The notes under the pieces are model-generated. The model was not told where the DNA came from, did not search any database, and worked only from the letters and a program-made list of their open reading frames with translations. 16,368 bases of DNA, from assembly GCA_026002045.1 (NCBI GenBank), contig BOAV01000052.1, positions 1-16,368 of the forward strand, written 5' to 3'. The DNA comes from Spirochaetia bacterium (GTDB lineage Bacteria; Spirochaetota; Spirochaetia; Treponematales; Breznakiellaceae). A program made the position numbers and the translations under genes. Positions 1 through 4,761 of the stretch are shown one piece after another (the first letter of the stretch is position 1; each line of letters opens with the position of its first letter).

Positions 1-192
1 AAAGTCAATAATAAGTTTTCCCTTTTCGCTTGTTACTGTTTGTCCTTCAGGCCAAAAATCAACTGCGGTGCGTTCCCATGTGCCGCGCAGGTCATACTCA
101 ATGTATTTGTAATCCCCGCCGCTTCCGTTCGGATCGCAGGAAGCTATAAGAAAGGCTGCGGCAAGGATCAACAGTGCATAATTTTTTTTCAT
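1..192 (-). CDS. Putative lipoprotein, N-terminal 64 residues (cut by window edge)
   Basis: The frame begins at ATG 192 and stays open to base 1, so only the N-terminus is visible. It starts MKKNYALLILAAAFLIASC: a Lys-rich n-region, a hydrophobic core and a lipobox (LIASC) with the lipidated Cys at residue 19. A Gly/Ser spacer follows, then a segment with LRGTW and later KLIIDF, as at the start of small beta-rich lipoproteins. A good ribosome binding site (AAGGAG) lies 8 bases upstream. The protein should be exported by Sec, processed by signal peptidase II and anchored in a membrane. Its 5' leader is shared with the next lipoprotein gene. The function is unknown. Confidence 0.75.
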   Translation of the reverse strand, partial: MKKNYALLILAAAFLIASCDPNGSGGDYKYIEYDLRGTWERTAVDFWPEGQTVTSEKGKLIIDF

Positions 193-200
193 TTGAAGAA

Positions 201-263
201 CTCCTTATGATTTTTGTCCCGCCGACAAAATTTTATATTTAACCGCGAAAGCGGATAACACCT
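201..263 (-). promoter_or_regulatory. Conserved two-hairpin leader, copy A
   Basis: This lies between the putative transcription start and the RBS of the edge lipoprotein. On the transcribed (minus) strand there are two hairpins. The first has arms CCGC/GCGG (243-246 with 251-254), extendable by TTA/TAA past one mismatch. The second pairs TTTTGTC with GACAAAA around a GGCGG loop (bases 212-230). Bases 216-236 are identical to 1832-1852 and bases 251-263 to 1868-1880 in front of the other lipoprotein gene. A short frame (GTG 279 to TAA 205) crosses the element but is not preserved in copy B, so the conservation looks structural and not coding. Confidence 0.55.
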
Positions 264-340
264 TGTGTTTCATGTCCACAGCGCAGCCTCCCTCTGATCG
301 ATGACGGAACAATGGATGCACGCCCTGTATAAGCTTCCGT

Positions 341-369
341 AAAAGGGGCCGCCCTTTCGGACAGCCCCT
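341..369 (-). terminator. Rho-independent terminator of the repeat lipoprotein gene
   Basis: On the minus strand a 10-pair stem (345-368, with two G-U pairs) closes on a GAAA tetraloop and is followed by TTTT (341-344). It sits about 70 bases after the stop codon at 436. This is a textbook intrinsic terminator and separates the two lipoprotein genes into different transcripts. Confidence 0.75.
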
Positions 370-388
370 CTTTGTACGTTCAGGATAA

Positions 389-437
389 AATGCCGCTTGA
401 TGGAATGGGAATCATTACCATCTCAAATAGTGGCATT
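389..437 (-). other. Imperfect stem-loop just after the lipoprotein stop codon
   Basis: Outer arms AATGCC/GGCATT (389-394, 432-437) enclose an inner hairpin with GATGG/CCATC and AATG/CATT (399-422). The outer arm overlaps the TAA stop codon of the lipoprotein gene. No T-run follows, so this looks more like a 3'-end protecting structure upstream of the true terminator at 341-369 than a terminator. Confidence 0.35.
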
Positions 438-1806
438 ACGGACTGGGCGTCGCAAGTGTACTAATGGCCCATGGGGTGTTGACACCCGTAGTTATAACTT
501 TATTGGCAGCTTTGCGCGCATCCGTGCTGTTAAACAACACATATACATCATAGGTTCCATTACCGGTCCAGGGGGCATCATCGGAGGAAGTATGCAGGTA
601 GGCAGTAAGGGTATTATTATTGGTTGTTCCTGACCATACCGCTGAACCTCCTGCACTATCGGCGCCGGCTATCAGTCCAGTATATATCGTTGCTTGCGCC
701 AATGTTGTGCCGGTGGGAAAAACCCCAAGTACTACCCCACCCATGCCTTTTAATGCATCGGTAATACCGGTAATAGAAACGACATTGGGTACCGGGCCGC
801 TGTTTGTCTCCAGGGTAAAGGTGCCACCGCTATCACTGCCATCGTTTAGTACGGCGCTATAACCCGGATCGCTGGTCAGCCCGGCGTTAAGGCCGGTCCA
901 TTTAAGGGTTATAGTTTTTTGAGAGTTATCGCCGGGCACCGTATGCGTCAGGGTAAAGGTAATGACCCCGGTCGCTGTGGTAAAGTTCGGATTGGTTACG
1001 ATTACCTTAACCTTGCCACTACTGTCAGGTGTACTGTCTGAGGACGGGACAAAGGTATAGGAGGAATCCGCTGCGGAAAGCGCACCGGCAAGGGCGGTTT
1101 CGACATCACTTACCGTTGCCCCTGCAGTAACCTTTGCGCCGGTAAAGGTAAGGGTCAGCGGCGACGATGCCGTGGTTCCGGTAAGGGTAAGCCCGGTCCC
1201 GGTGATTGCCGCGCTTACAGGATCCTGCGTGGTACTTGTCTTGATGCTAAAGGTAGGCCCGGCTGTATTATCCGCAGGCAGTGCATAACCGCTGTCTGCA
1301 ACAAGACCGCCTTTGATATTTCCGGTAAACTTAAAGGTGATGGTCTTTTGTGCATTCACCGCGCCTGTCGCATGTGCCAGGGTAAAGTGAACCACATTAG
1401 TTGCCGTGCCAAAGTTCGGATCGGTTACGGTTACCTTAACCGTGCCACTGGCAGTTGTACTGTCTGTGGACGGGACAAAGGTATAAATATCCGGTGCGGA
1501 AAGCGCGCCGGCAAGGGCGGCTTCGACCAGTACTGCCGTTGCCTCTGTCGCAACCTTTGCGCCGGTAAAGGTGAGGGTAAATTCAGCCGATGCAGTGGTT
1601 TGGTAAAGATTTACACTGCCGCCGGTGATTGATGCGCTTACTGCGGTAGGCTGAGGGGGAGGATCGCCGCCGCCACCGTCAGGATCATTGTCAAGATCGC
1701 ATCCGGCCAGAACCAATCCGAATGTCAGCGCTACGACTAAGGTCGCTTGTGCCAACATTCCTGCTGCCCTGCGGGCAGCTTGCATGAAAAACTTGTTATT
1801 CTTCAT
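436..1806 (-). CDS. Repeat-containing surface lipoprotein
   Basis: A 456-residue protein with a long signal sequence and the lipobox LVLAGC, lipidated Cys at residue 36, then a Gly/Pro linker. Residues 55-190 and 196-333 are two copies of one beta-rich domain. Both contain LTFTGAKV, ALAGALS, YTFVPS.DST, VKV.VT.PNF and QKTIT.K.TG. Residues 340-456 form a different Thr/Ser/Asn-rich domain with GTYDVYVLFN. The composition is low in Cys and Lys and rich in Thr, Gly and Ser, typical of extracytoplasmic beta-sandwich modules. The start codon follows AGGGAG at a normal distance. The gene has its own leader and terminator and seems monocistronic. Function is not recognised; adhesion or surface decoration is only a guess. 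Confidence 0.8.
   Translation of the reverse strand: MKNNKFFMQAARRAAGMLAQATLVVALTFGLVLAGCDLDNDPDGGGGDPPPQPTAVSASITGGSVNLYQTTASAEFTLTFTGAKVATEATAVLVEAALAGALSAPDIYTFVPSTDSTTASGTVKVTVTDPNFGTATNVVHFTLAHATGAVNAQKTITFKFTGNIKGGLVADSGYALPADNTAGPTFSIKTSTTQDPVSAAITGTGLTLTGTTASSPLTLTFTGAKVTAGATVSDVETALAGALSAADSSYTFVPSSDSTPDSSGKVKVIVTNPNFTTATGVITFTLTHTVPGDNSQKTITLKWTGLNAGLTSDPGYSAVLNDGSDSGGTFTLETNSGPVPNVVSITGITDALKGMGGVVLGVFPTGTTLAQATIYTGLIAGADSAGGSAVWSGTTNNNTLTAYLHTSSDDAPWTGNGTYDVYVLFNSTDARKAANKVITTGVNTPWAISTLATPSP
808..1221 (-). repeat. Tandem domain repeat, copy 2 within the lipoprotein gene
   Basis: Encodes residues 196-333 and is alignable to the preceding copy along its full length. DNA similarity is still visible, for example the stretches around 961-1060 and 1381-1480 where ACCTTAACC and GACGGGACAAAGGTATA recur. 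This implies a fairly recent internal duplication. Confidence 0.7.
1237..1644 (-). repeat. Tandem domain repeat, copy 1 within the lipoprotein gene
   Basis: Encodes residues 55-190, the first of two homologous beta-rich domains. Shared landmarks with copy 2 are LTFTGAKV, LAGALS, TFVPS and the C-terminal QKTIT-(L/F)K segment. Confidence 0.7.
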
Positions 1807-1825
1807 ATAAAGAACTCCCTGCGGT

Positions 1826-1880
1826 TTTTATGTCCCGCCGACAAAATTTTATGGTTAACCGCATTTTGCGGATAACACCT
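1826..1880 (-). promoter_or_regulatory. Conserved two-hairpin leader, copy B
   Basis: Second copy of the leader seen at 201-263, here in front of the repeat lipoprotein. The stem arms CCGC (1859-1862) and GCGG (1868-1871) are kept, while the loop differs in both sequence and length (5 bases against 4). The 21 bases at 1832-1852, including the GGCGG-loop hairpin, are identical to copy A. The second hairpin is weaker here because TTTTGTC has become TTATGTC. The preserved arms with a free loop suggest an RNA structure or a protein-binding site that controls lipoprotein expression. Confidence 0.55.
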
Positions 1881-1917
1881 ATAGCTCCTGGTCTGCGCTT
1901 GTGGTTCCCTGCTTCAT
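1879..1917 (-). CDS. Possible 12-codon leader peptide
   Basis: A minus-strand mini-frame ATG 1917 to TAG 1879 reads MKQGTTSADQEL. It has an unusually strong ribosome binding site, AAAAAGGAGG, about 10 bases upstream. Its stop codon touches the first base of the conserved leader hairpin region, which in turn precedes the lipoprotein start at 1806. That placement fits a translated leader that affects folding of the downstream hairpins. It could equally be a fortuitous frame, since copy A of the leader has a different short frame. Confidence 0.3.
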   Translation of the reverse strand: MKQGTTSADQEL

Positions 1918-1982
1918 TGGATTGCCCCTCCTTTTTGTTTGAAACTTGTTGAAATGATACGGACGGAATGGCGGTTTGACAC

Positions 1983-2000
1983 CCTACTAAATTTATTAGG
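1983..2000. promoter_or_regulatory. Operator-like palindrome 1
   Basis: CCTACTAAATTTATTAGG is a dyad with one mismatched pair. It is preceded by TTTGAC and lies upstream of both the plus-strand toxin remnant/antitoxin and the minus-strand lipoprotein leader. Confidence 0.5.
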
Positions 2001-2024
2001 TTGGGGTATTTTTGGGGTTTTTGA

Positions 2025-2042
2025 CCTACTAAATTTAGTAGG
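2025..2042. promoter_or_regulatory. Operator-like palindrome 2 (perfect)
   Basis: CCTACTAAATTTAGTAGG is a perfect 18-bp palindrome, again preceded by TTTGAC. Its centre is 42 bp from that of palindrome 1, about four helical turns, so two dimers would bind the same DNA face. The adjacent XRE antitoxin is the obvious candidate ligand; this is inference. Confidence 0.55.
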
Positions 2043-2071
2043 CGGACGCTTTTAGGCTATTTCTTCCCAAA
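2037..2071. repeat. Copy of the LuxR-gene 3' end, left direct repeat
   Basis: AGTAGGCGG (2037-2045) and AGGCTATTTCTTCCCAAA (2054-2071) recur in the same order at 2568-2576 and 2581-2598, with slightly different spacing. In the right copy this sequence is the last codons and stop (FGKK-TAG) of the LuxR-type gene. Here the same FGKK-stop survives with no gene upstream of it. The two copies bracket the toxin remnant and antitoxin. Confidence 0.6.
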
Positions 2072-2086
2072 AACGCTTGACGAAAT

Positions 2087-2221
2087 ATGTTCAATAGTGC
2101 ATATTATAAATGTTGGTTGTTACTCGGTGCGGATAAAAAAGGCAAAAATGAAGATGATTTTTATCGCAACTTGATAAAACAGGCAGAAAGCCTGATTGAG
2201 ACATATCACTTGTTTGAATAG
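2087..2221 (+). pseudogene. C-terminal remnant of a RelE/HigB-type toxin
   Basis: An open frame of 44 codons, not preceded by a ribosome binding site, ends at TAG 2219-2221. It contains the segment WLLLGADKKGKNEDDFYRNL. This matches the conserved C-terminal strand and helix of RelE-superfamily toxins of the phage Gp49/HigB type, whose members usually read (V/I)LL(I/L)GGDK.G...FY...I..A. A full toxin is roughly 100 residues, so the N-terminal half with most of the fold is missing. In-frame homology stops just right of the LuxR 3'-end copy, which points to a recombination breakpoint near 2072-2086. The XRE antitoxin gene follows within 15 bases, the usual toxin-first order. The product would be inactive as a nuclease. 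Confidence 0.65.
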
Positions 2222-2234
2222 GAGGACAGGATTT

Positions 2235-2537
2235 ATGGATGCAATTGCAATGATGGAATCAAAAATGACTTCTGAATCTGTACGCAAATCCCGGATGATG
2301 GCAGAGCAGGAAATATTAACTATACGGCTTTCTCAACTCAGAGAAAAACTCGGGAAAAAACAAAATGATTTTCCTACCTTCAGCCAAACATCAATCTCTC
2401 GGCTTGAAAATCGGAAGGATATTCGAATTTCAACATTGATTGAATATTTGAATGATATGGAAATGGGTTTGGAAATAAAAACATATCCTAAAAACAAACA
2501 ATACACAATTAGTGAGGAAGTACTACTCAAAGTATAA
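2235..2537 (+). CDS. XRE-family antitoxin (HigA-like)
   Basis: A 100-residue protein starting at ATG 2235, chosen because AGGAGG lies 9 bases before it; an upstream in-frame ATG at 2196 sits inside the toxin remnant. After an N-terminal helix (MMESKMTSESVRKSR), residues about 28-80 form a Cro/C1-type helix-turn-helix: LSQLREKLGKKQNDF..FSQTSISRLENRKDIRISTLIEYLNDM. The pattern SRLE.R.D.R.STL..Y is typical of antitoxins that pair with RelE/HigB-type toxins, where the protein both neutralises the toxin and represses its operon. Here the partner toxin is truncated. The gene is clearly AT-richer than its neighbours, which suggests acquisition by transfer. It may now act only as a DNA-binding orphan, perhaps on the two palindromes upstream. 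Confidence 0.75.
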   Translation: MDAIAMMESKMTSESVRKSRMMAEQEILTIRLSQLREKLGKKQNDFPTFSQTSISRLENRKDIRISTLIEYLNDMEMGLEIKTYPKNKQYTISEEVLLKV

Positions 2538-2538
2538 T

Positions 2539-2557
2539 TGCCGGCAAGCTAACGGCA
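2539..2557. terminator. Weak hairpin between convergent genes
   Basis: TGCCG and CGGCA arms surround a 9-base loop between the antitoxin stop (2537) and the LuxR-gene stop (2584). There is no clear T-run on either strand, so a terminator role is uncertain. Confidence 0.25.
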
Positions 2558-2567
2558 CATAACAAAC

Positions 2568-2598
2568 AGTAGGCGGTTTCAGGCTATTTCTTCCCAAA
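2568..2598. repeat. LuxR-gene 3' end, right direct repeat
   Basis: The original copy of the repeat at 2037-2071. It spans the final codons and stop of the LuxR-type gene (2584-2598) plus 16 downstream bases that include AGTAGGCGG. Confidence 0.6.
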
Positions 2599-3996
2599 TT
2601 TCGCAAATAACTCCGTCCGGCTTTGTATGCCCAGCTTGCGATAGAGGTTTTTGGTGTGAAAATTGACGCCTGAGTAGCTTATCTTGAGGGTATGGGCGAT
2701 CTGCTTGACAGGGGCTTCCGTCAGGAGCAGGGTAAAAACTTCGGTTTCCCGGGGGGAAAGGCCCAGGTGTTTTTCGGTGTCTACCTTCTCCGCTTCGGCA
2801 AGGGCCGGGGCGTATTCGACCATATCGGCCAGATAGAGGCCGTCGGTCCAGGGGGCGTCAAACACCTTCTTCTGTAATAACGGCGTCAGCAGGAAACAGA
2901 CGCAGCAGAGGAGAAAGACCATCCCAAAGGTCATGATGTGGGACTGCCCCGAAAAAAGGTCGTTGCACTTGGTCAGGATACCGGAGATGATAAAATACTC
3001 GGCAAAGAACATAAGGCAGTAGAGCCTGAACATTTTGAGGGATTTGCTCCGTTTGATAGCCCCGCCGCAGATGTAGTAGATGATGATGTAGCCCAGGCCT
3101 TCGCCCAGGCCGTAGGCGAAGGAACCGGAAAGAATCGTGGGCGGCGCGTCATACAGGAGCGCGCCCAGGCCCAGGAGTGAGAGGACGATGAACAGGAGCC
3201 AGCTATACAGGGCGCTCCGGTTGATGAGGATATGGAGGATCAGAACCAGGGCGATGGCGGCGAATTCTCCGGCCCCAAAAGCCCAACTGTTCACCCGTTT
3301 TTCTGCGTATTCGACGTAATTGGTCATGCACATGACCAGGTAATACACGAGGTCCAGGCCAATGACGAGGGAAACGCCGGAGCCTTTGCCATCGCCGGCC
3401 ATGTCCGAAAGCCCCTCCCGGTGGAATCCTTCTTTTTTACGGCAGAGCAGAACCGTAACGAGGTACAGGGCCATGACGACGGCGGCGCCCCAGGTTTTGC
3501 CTGCCGCCTGAACGCTGGGGAAGGCCCGCCAGAAGGTGTAGTAAAAGCCGTAGTAACACTGGAGCAGGATCATGCCGAACAGCCGCTCCACATTGTTCAG
3601 GGCGAAGCAGAACAGGTAAAAGGCGGAACCTGCGCAGACGCCGTTCAGGAACTGGAAGGCCATAAACAGGGAAAACCGCGCCAAGCCCTCAGGCAAAAAA
3701 AGCTGGAAGGGGAGGATTACGGCGCAGAGGACGGTCCCCAAGCGGAGGGCGGGGATTATGAGGCGTTTTGGCAGCAGGGTCAGGACAAGCCAGCCTAACC
3801 CTAAGGGAAACAGCATAAGTTCCCAGGATTCCAGCCCCAACAGGCGGAAGTGCTGGTCAAAGTACCGGAGGTCGCCGATGATGACGGACAGGGGGAAAAC
3901 AAGGATTGCCGCCCAGAGGCCGCCGCGGAAGTTCCGGGGGGAAAGTTCGTCCCGGCTGGTGAGGATATTGCTGAGAGTTTGTTTGAAGCTACTCAC
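2584..3996 (-). CDS. Membrane-embedded LuxR-family regulator
   Basis: A 470-residue protein. Residues 25-375 contain about ten hydrophobic segments arranged like a major-facilitator-type bundle. Residues 411-466 are a classical LuxR helix-turn-helix (LSPRETEVFTLLLTEAPVKQIAHTLKIS...VNFHTKNLYRKLGIQSRTEL). Such proteins are thought to sense a signal in the membrane and bind DNA with the cytoplasmic tail; the ligand here is unknown. The start is GTG 3996, which overlaps the TGA of the upstream 80-residue gene (GTGA), so translation is probably coupled; AAGGACG precedes it. It lacks a receiver domain, so control by phosphorylation is unlikely. Its last codons are duplicated at 2037-2071. Confidence 0.8.
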   Translation of the reverse strand: MSSFKQTLSNILTSRDELSPRNFRGGLWAAILVFPLSVIIGDLRYFDQHFRLLGLESWELMLFPLGLGWLVLTLLPKRLIIPALRLGTVLCAVILPFQLFLPEGLARFSLFMAFQFLNGVCAGSAFYLFCFALNNVERLFGMILLQCYYGFYYTFWRAFPSVQAAGKTWGAAVVMALYLVTVLLCRKKEGFHREGLSDMAGDGKGSGVSLVIGLDLVYYLVMCMTNYVEYAEKRVNSWAFGAGEFAAIALVLILHILINRSALYSWLLFIVLSLLGLGALLYDAPPTILSGSFAYGLGEGLGYIIIYYICGGAIKRSKSLKMFRLYCLMFFAEYFIISGILTKCNDLFSGQSHIMTFGMVFLLCCVCFLLTPLLQKKVFDAPWTDGLYLADMVEYAPALAEAEKVDTEKHLGLSPRETEVFTLLLTEAPVKQIAHTLKISYSGVNFHTKNLYRKLGIQSRTELFAKFGKK

Positions 3997-4235
3997 GGGT
4001 TAGGTCGTCCTTCATTTAGATTATCTTGAGGGGCTGCCTTTGGCAAGTCTGCGAAGCGGGTAAACGCGGCGCGATCCAGGTAGCCCCGCAGATAGGCCTT
4101 GTCGGTATCGGCAAGCAGGGCCAGCTTTTCTTCTATAGACATAGCTTGCAGTTTAGCAAGAAGGGAAGCGCAGACCACCGGTCTGACACTCTCCGGTTCG
4201 CCCGGTCGAGTATTCAGGAGTTTTTCCCTATCCAT
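3993..4235 (-). CDS. 80-residue protein coupled to the LuxR regulator
   Basis: The start is taken as ATG 4235 because a strong promoter (-10 at 4261-4266) places the transcript start near 4254, which excludes the upstream in-frame ATG at 4265; GGGGG lies at SD distance. The product has one predicted helical stretch (residues 20-66) with the segment SIEEKLALLADTDKAYLRGY and a charged tail. The segment resembles the C-terminal DKAYLRGY-like tail seen in some XRE regulators, but no helix-turn-helix is present. Its stop codon overlaps the LuxR-gene start by four bases, so the two proteins are made together and may work together. No family is recognised. Confidence 0.65.
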   Translation of the reverse strand: MDREKLLNTRPGEPESVRPVVCASLLAKLQAMSIEEKLALLADTDKAYLRGYLDRAAFTRFADLPKAAPQDNLNEGRPNP

Positions 4236-4260
4236 CGTTGCCCCCATGTTAACCAGATGT

Positions 4261-4289
4261 ATCATAGTATCACTGAGTCATAATGTCAA
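4261..4289 (-). promoter_or_regulatory. Sigma-70 promoter for the 80-residue/LuxR operon
   Basis: Minus-strand TTGACA (4284-4289) and TATGAT (4261-4266) are separated by 17 bp. This is a near-consensus promoter. Transcription would start near 4254, giving a leader of about 19 bases before ATG 4235. Confidence 0.7.
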
Positions 4290-4324
4290 TGCAAAAATCG
4301 GCCAGTTTTTCGGAAAATCCTTAA

Positions 4325-4354
4325 TTGACTGGGTGAATATTTTACGCCTATACT
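4325..4354 (+). promoter_or_regulatory. Promoter of the divergent XRE gene
   Basis: TTGACT (4325-4330) and TATACT (4349-4354) with an 18-bp spacer. Transcription would start at about 4361-4362, exactly where the GTG start codon lies. The transcript would therefore be leaderless. Confidence 0.55.
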
Positions 4355-4361
4355 GAATGTA

Positions 4362-4727
4362 GTGAAAAAGACTTTAGCTGAACGGCTGGGTTTTCTGCTT
4401 TCCAGGCTGAATATCAGGCAGCGGGACTTTGCGGAGCGGGCGGGCTTTACCCAATCCTACCTGTCCATGATTCTGAACGGAACCAAGAAGACCCCCAGCG
4501 CCCGGTTTTTTGAAGCGGTTGTCCGCGAATTCTCGGTAAACCCGGTCTGGCTGCACTCCGGCGAGGGGGAGGTCTTTGCGGCACCGGGGCTTTCCCTTTC
4601 GACCTCCGATGCTGAATTGGTGGCCCACTACAAGCTGCTGCCCCCGGCGGATAAGGCGATTGTGGACGAGATCATCAACGCCTTGCTACTGAAGTCGCTG
4701 GGGCGCCAGGAGCCTGCTGCCTTATAA
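4362..4727 (+). CDS. XRE-family repressor-like regulator
   Basis: A 121-residue protein starting at GTG 4362. Residues 6-62 form a Cro/C1-type helix-turn-helix (RLGFLLSRLNIRQRDFAERAGFTQSYLSMILNGTKKTPSARFFEAVVREFSVNPVWL), followed by the motif WLHSGEGE common in phage-type XRE regulators. The C-terminal part (residues 80-110, YKLLPPADKAIVDEIINALL) is a helix of the type used for dimerisation. No Shine-Dalgarno sequence precedes the start and the promoter suggests a leaderless message, as for lambda cI from its maintenance promoter. It is divergent from the 80-residue/LuxR pair with only about 30 bp between the two promoter -35 elements, so it may regulate both directions. Target unknown. Confidence 0.75.
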   Translation: MKKTLAERLGFLLSRLNIRQRDFAERAGFTQSYLSMILNGTKKTPSARFFEAVVREFSVNPVWLHSGEGEVFAAPGLSLSTSDAELVAHYKLLPPADKAIVDEIINALLLKSLGRQEPAAL

Positions 4728-4761
4728 CGGCGATCCGCTCCTGCCCCTGCTGCTTTTTTTA
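4704..4761 (+). terminator. Candidate terminator after the XRE gene
   Basis: CAGGAGC and GCTCCTG arms pair across the stop-codon region and enclose a small GCC/GGC hairpin. A run of seven T (4754-4760) follows after about ten bases. The T-run also forms the end of the convergent hydrolase gene. The gap between stem and T-run makes the call tentative. Confidence 0.35.

Noticed and set aside
205..279. Short frame GTG 279 to TAA 205 across leader copy A as a conserved peptide
   Set aside because: Leader copy B has a loop one base longer, which shifts the frame to an early stop, so the peptide is not conserved; structure explains the similarity better.
201..1880. The two similar leaders as a CRISPR or transposon end pair
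   Set aside because: Only two copies, in the same orientation, each at the same distance from a lipoprotein start, with no spacers, transposase or terminal inverted repeats.
1976..2049. TTGAC before each palindrome as plus-strand promoters
   Set aside because: No acceptable -10 box lies 16-18 bp downstream of either copy.
2196..2234. Upstream ATG 2196 as the antitoxin start
   Set aside because: It lies inside the toxin remnant frame without an SD; ATG 2235 follows AGGAGG at normal spacing and fits the family length.
3232..3798. Plus-strand open frame of 188 codons opposite the LuxR regulator
   Set aside because: Antisense to a gene with clear membrane helices and LuxR domain; its Gly/Glu/Gln-rich product is what reversed GC-rich membrane codons give.
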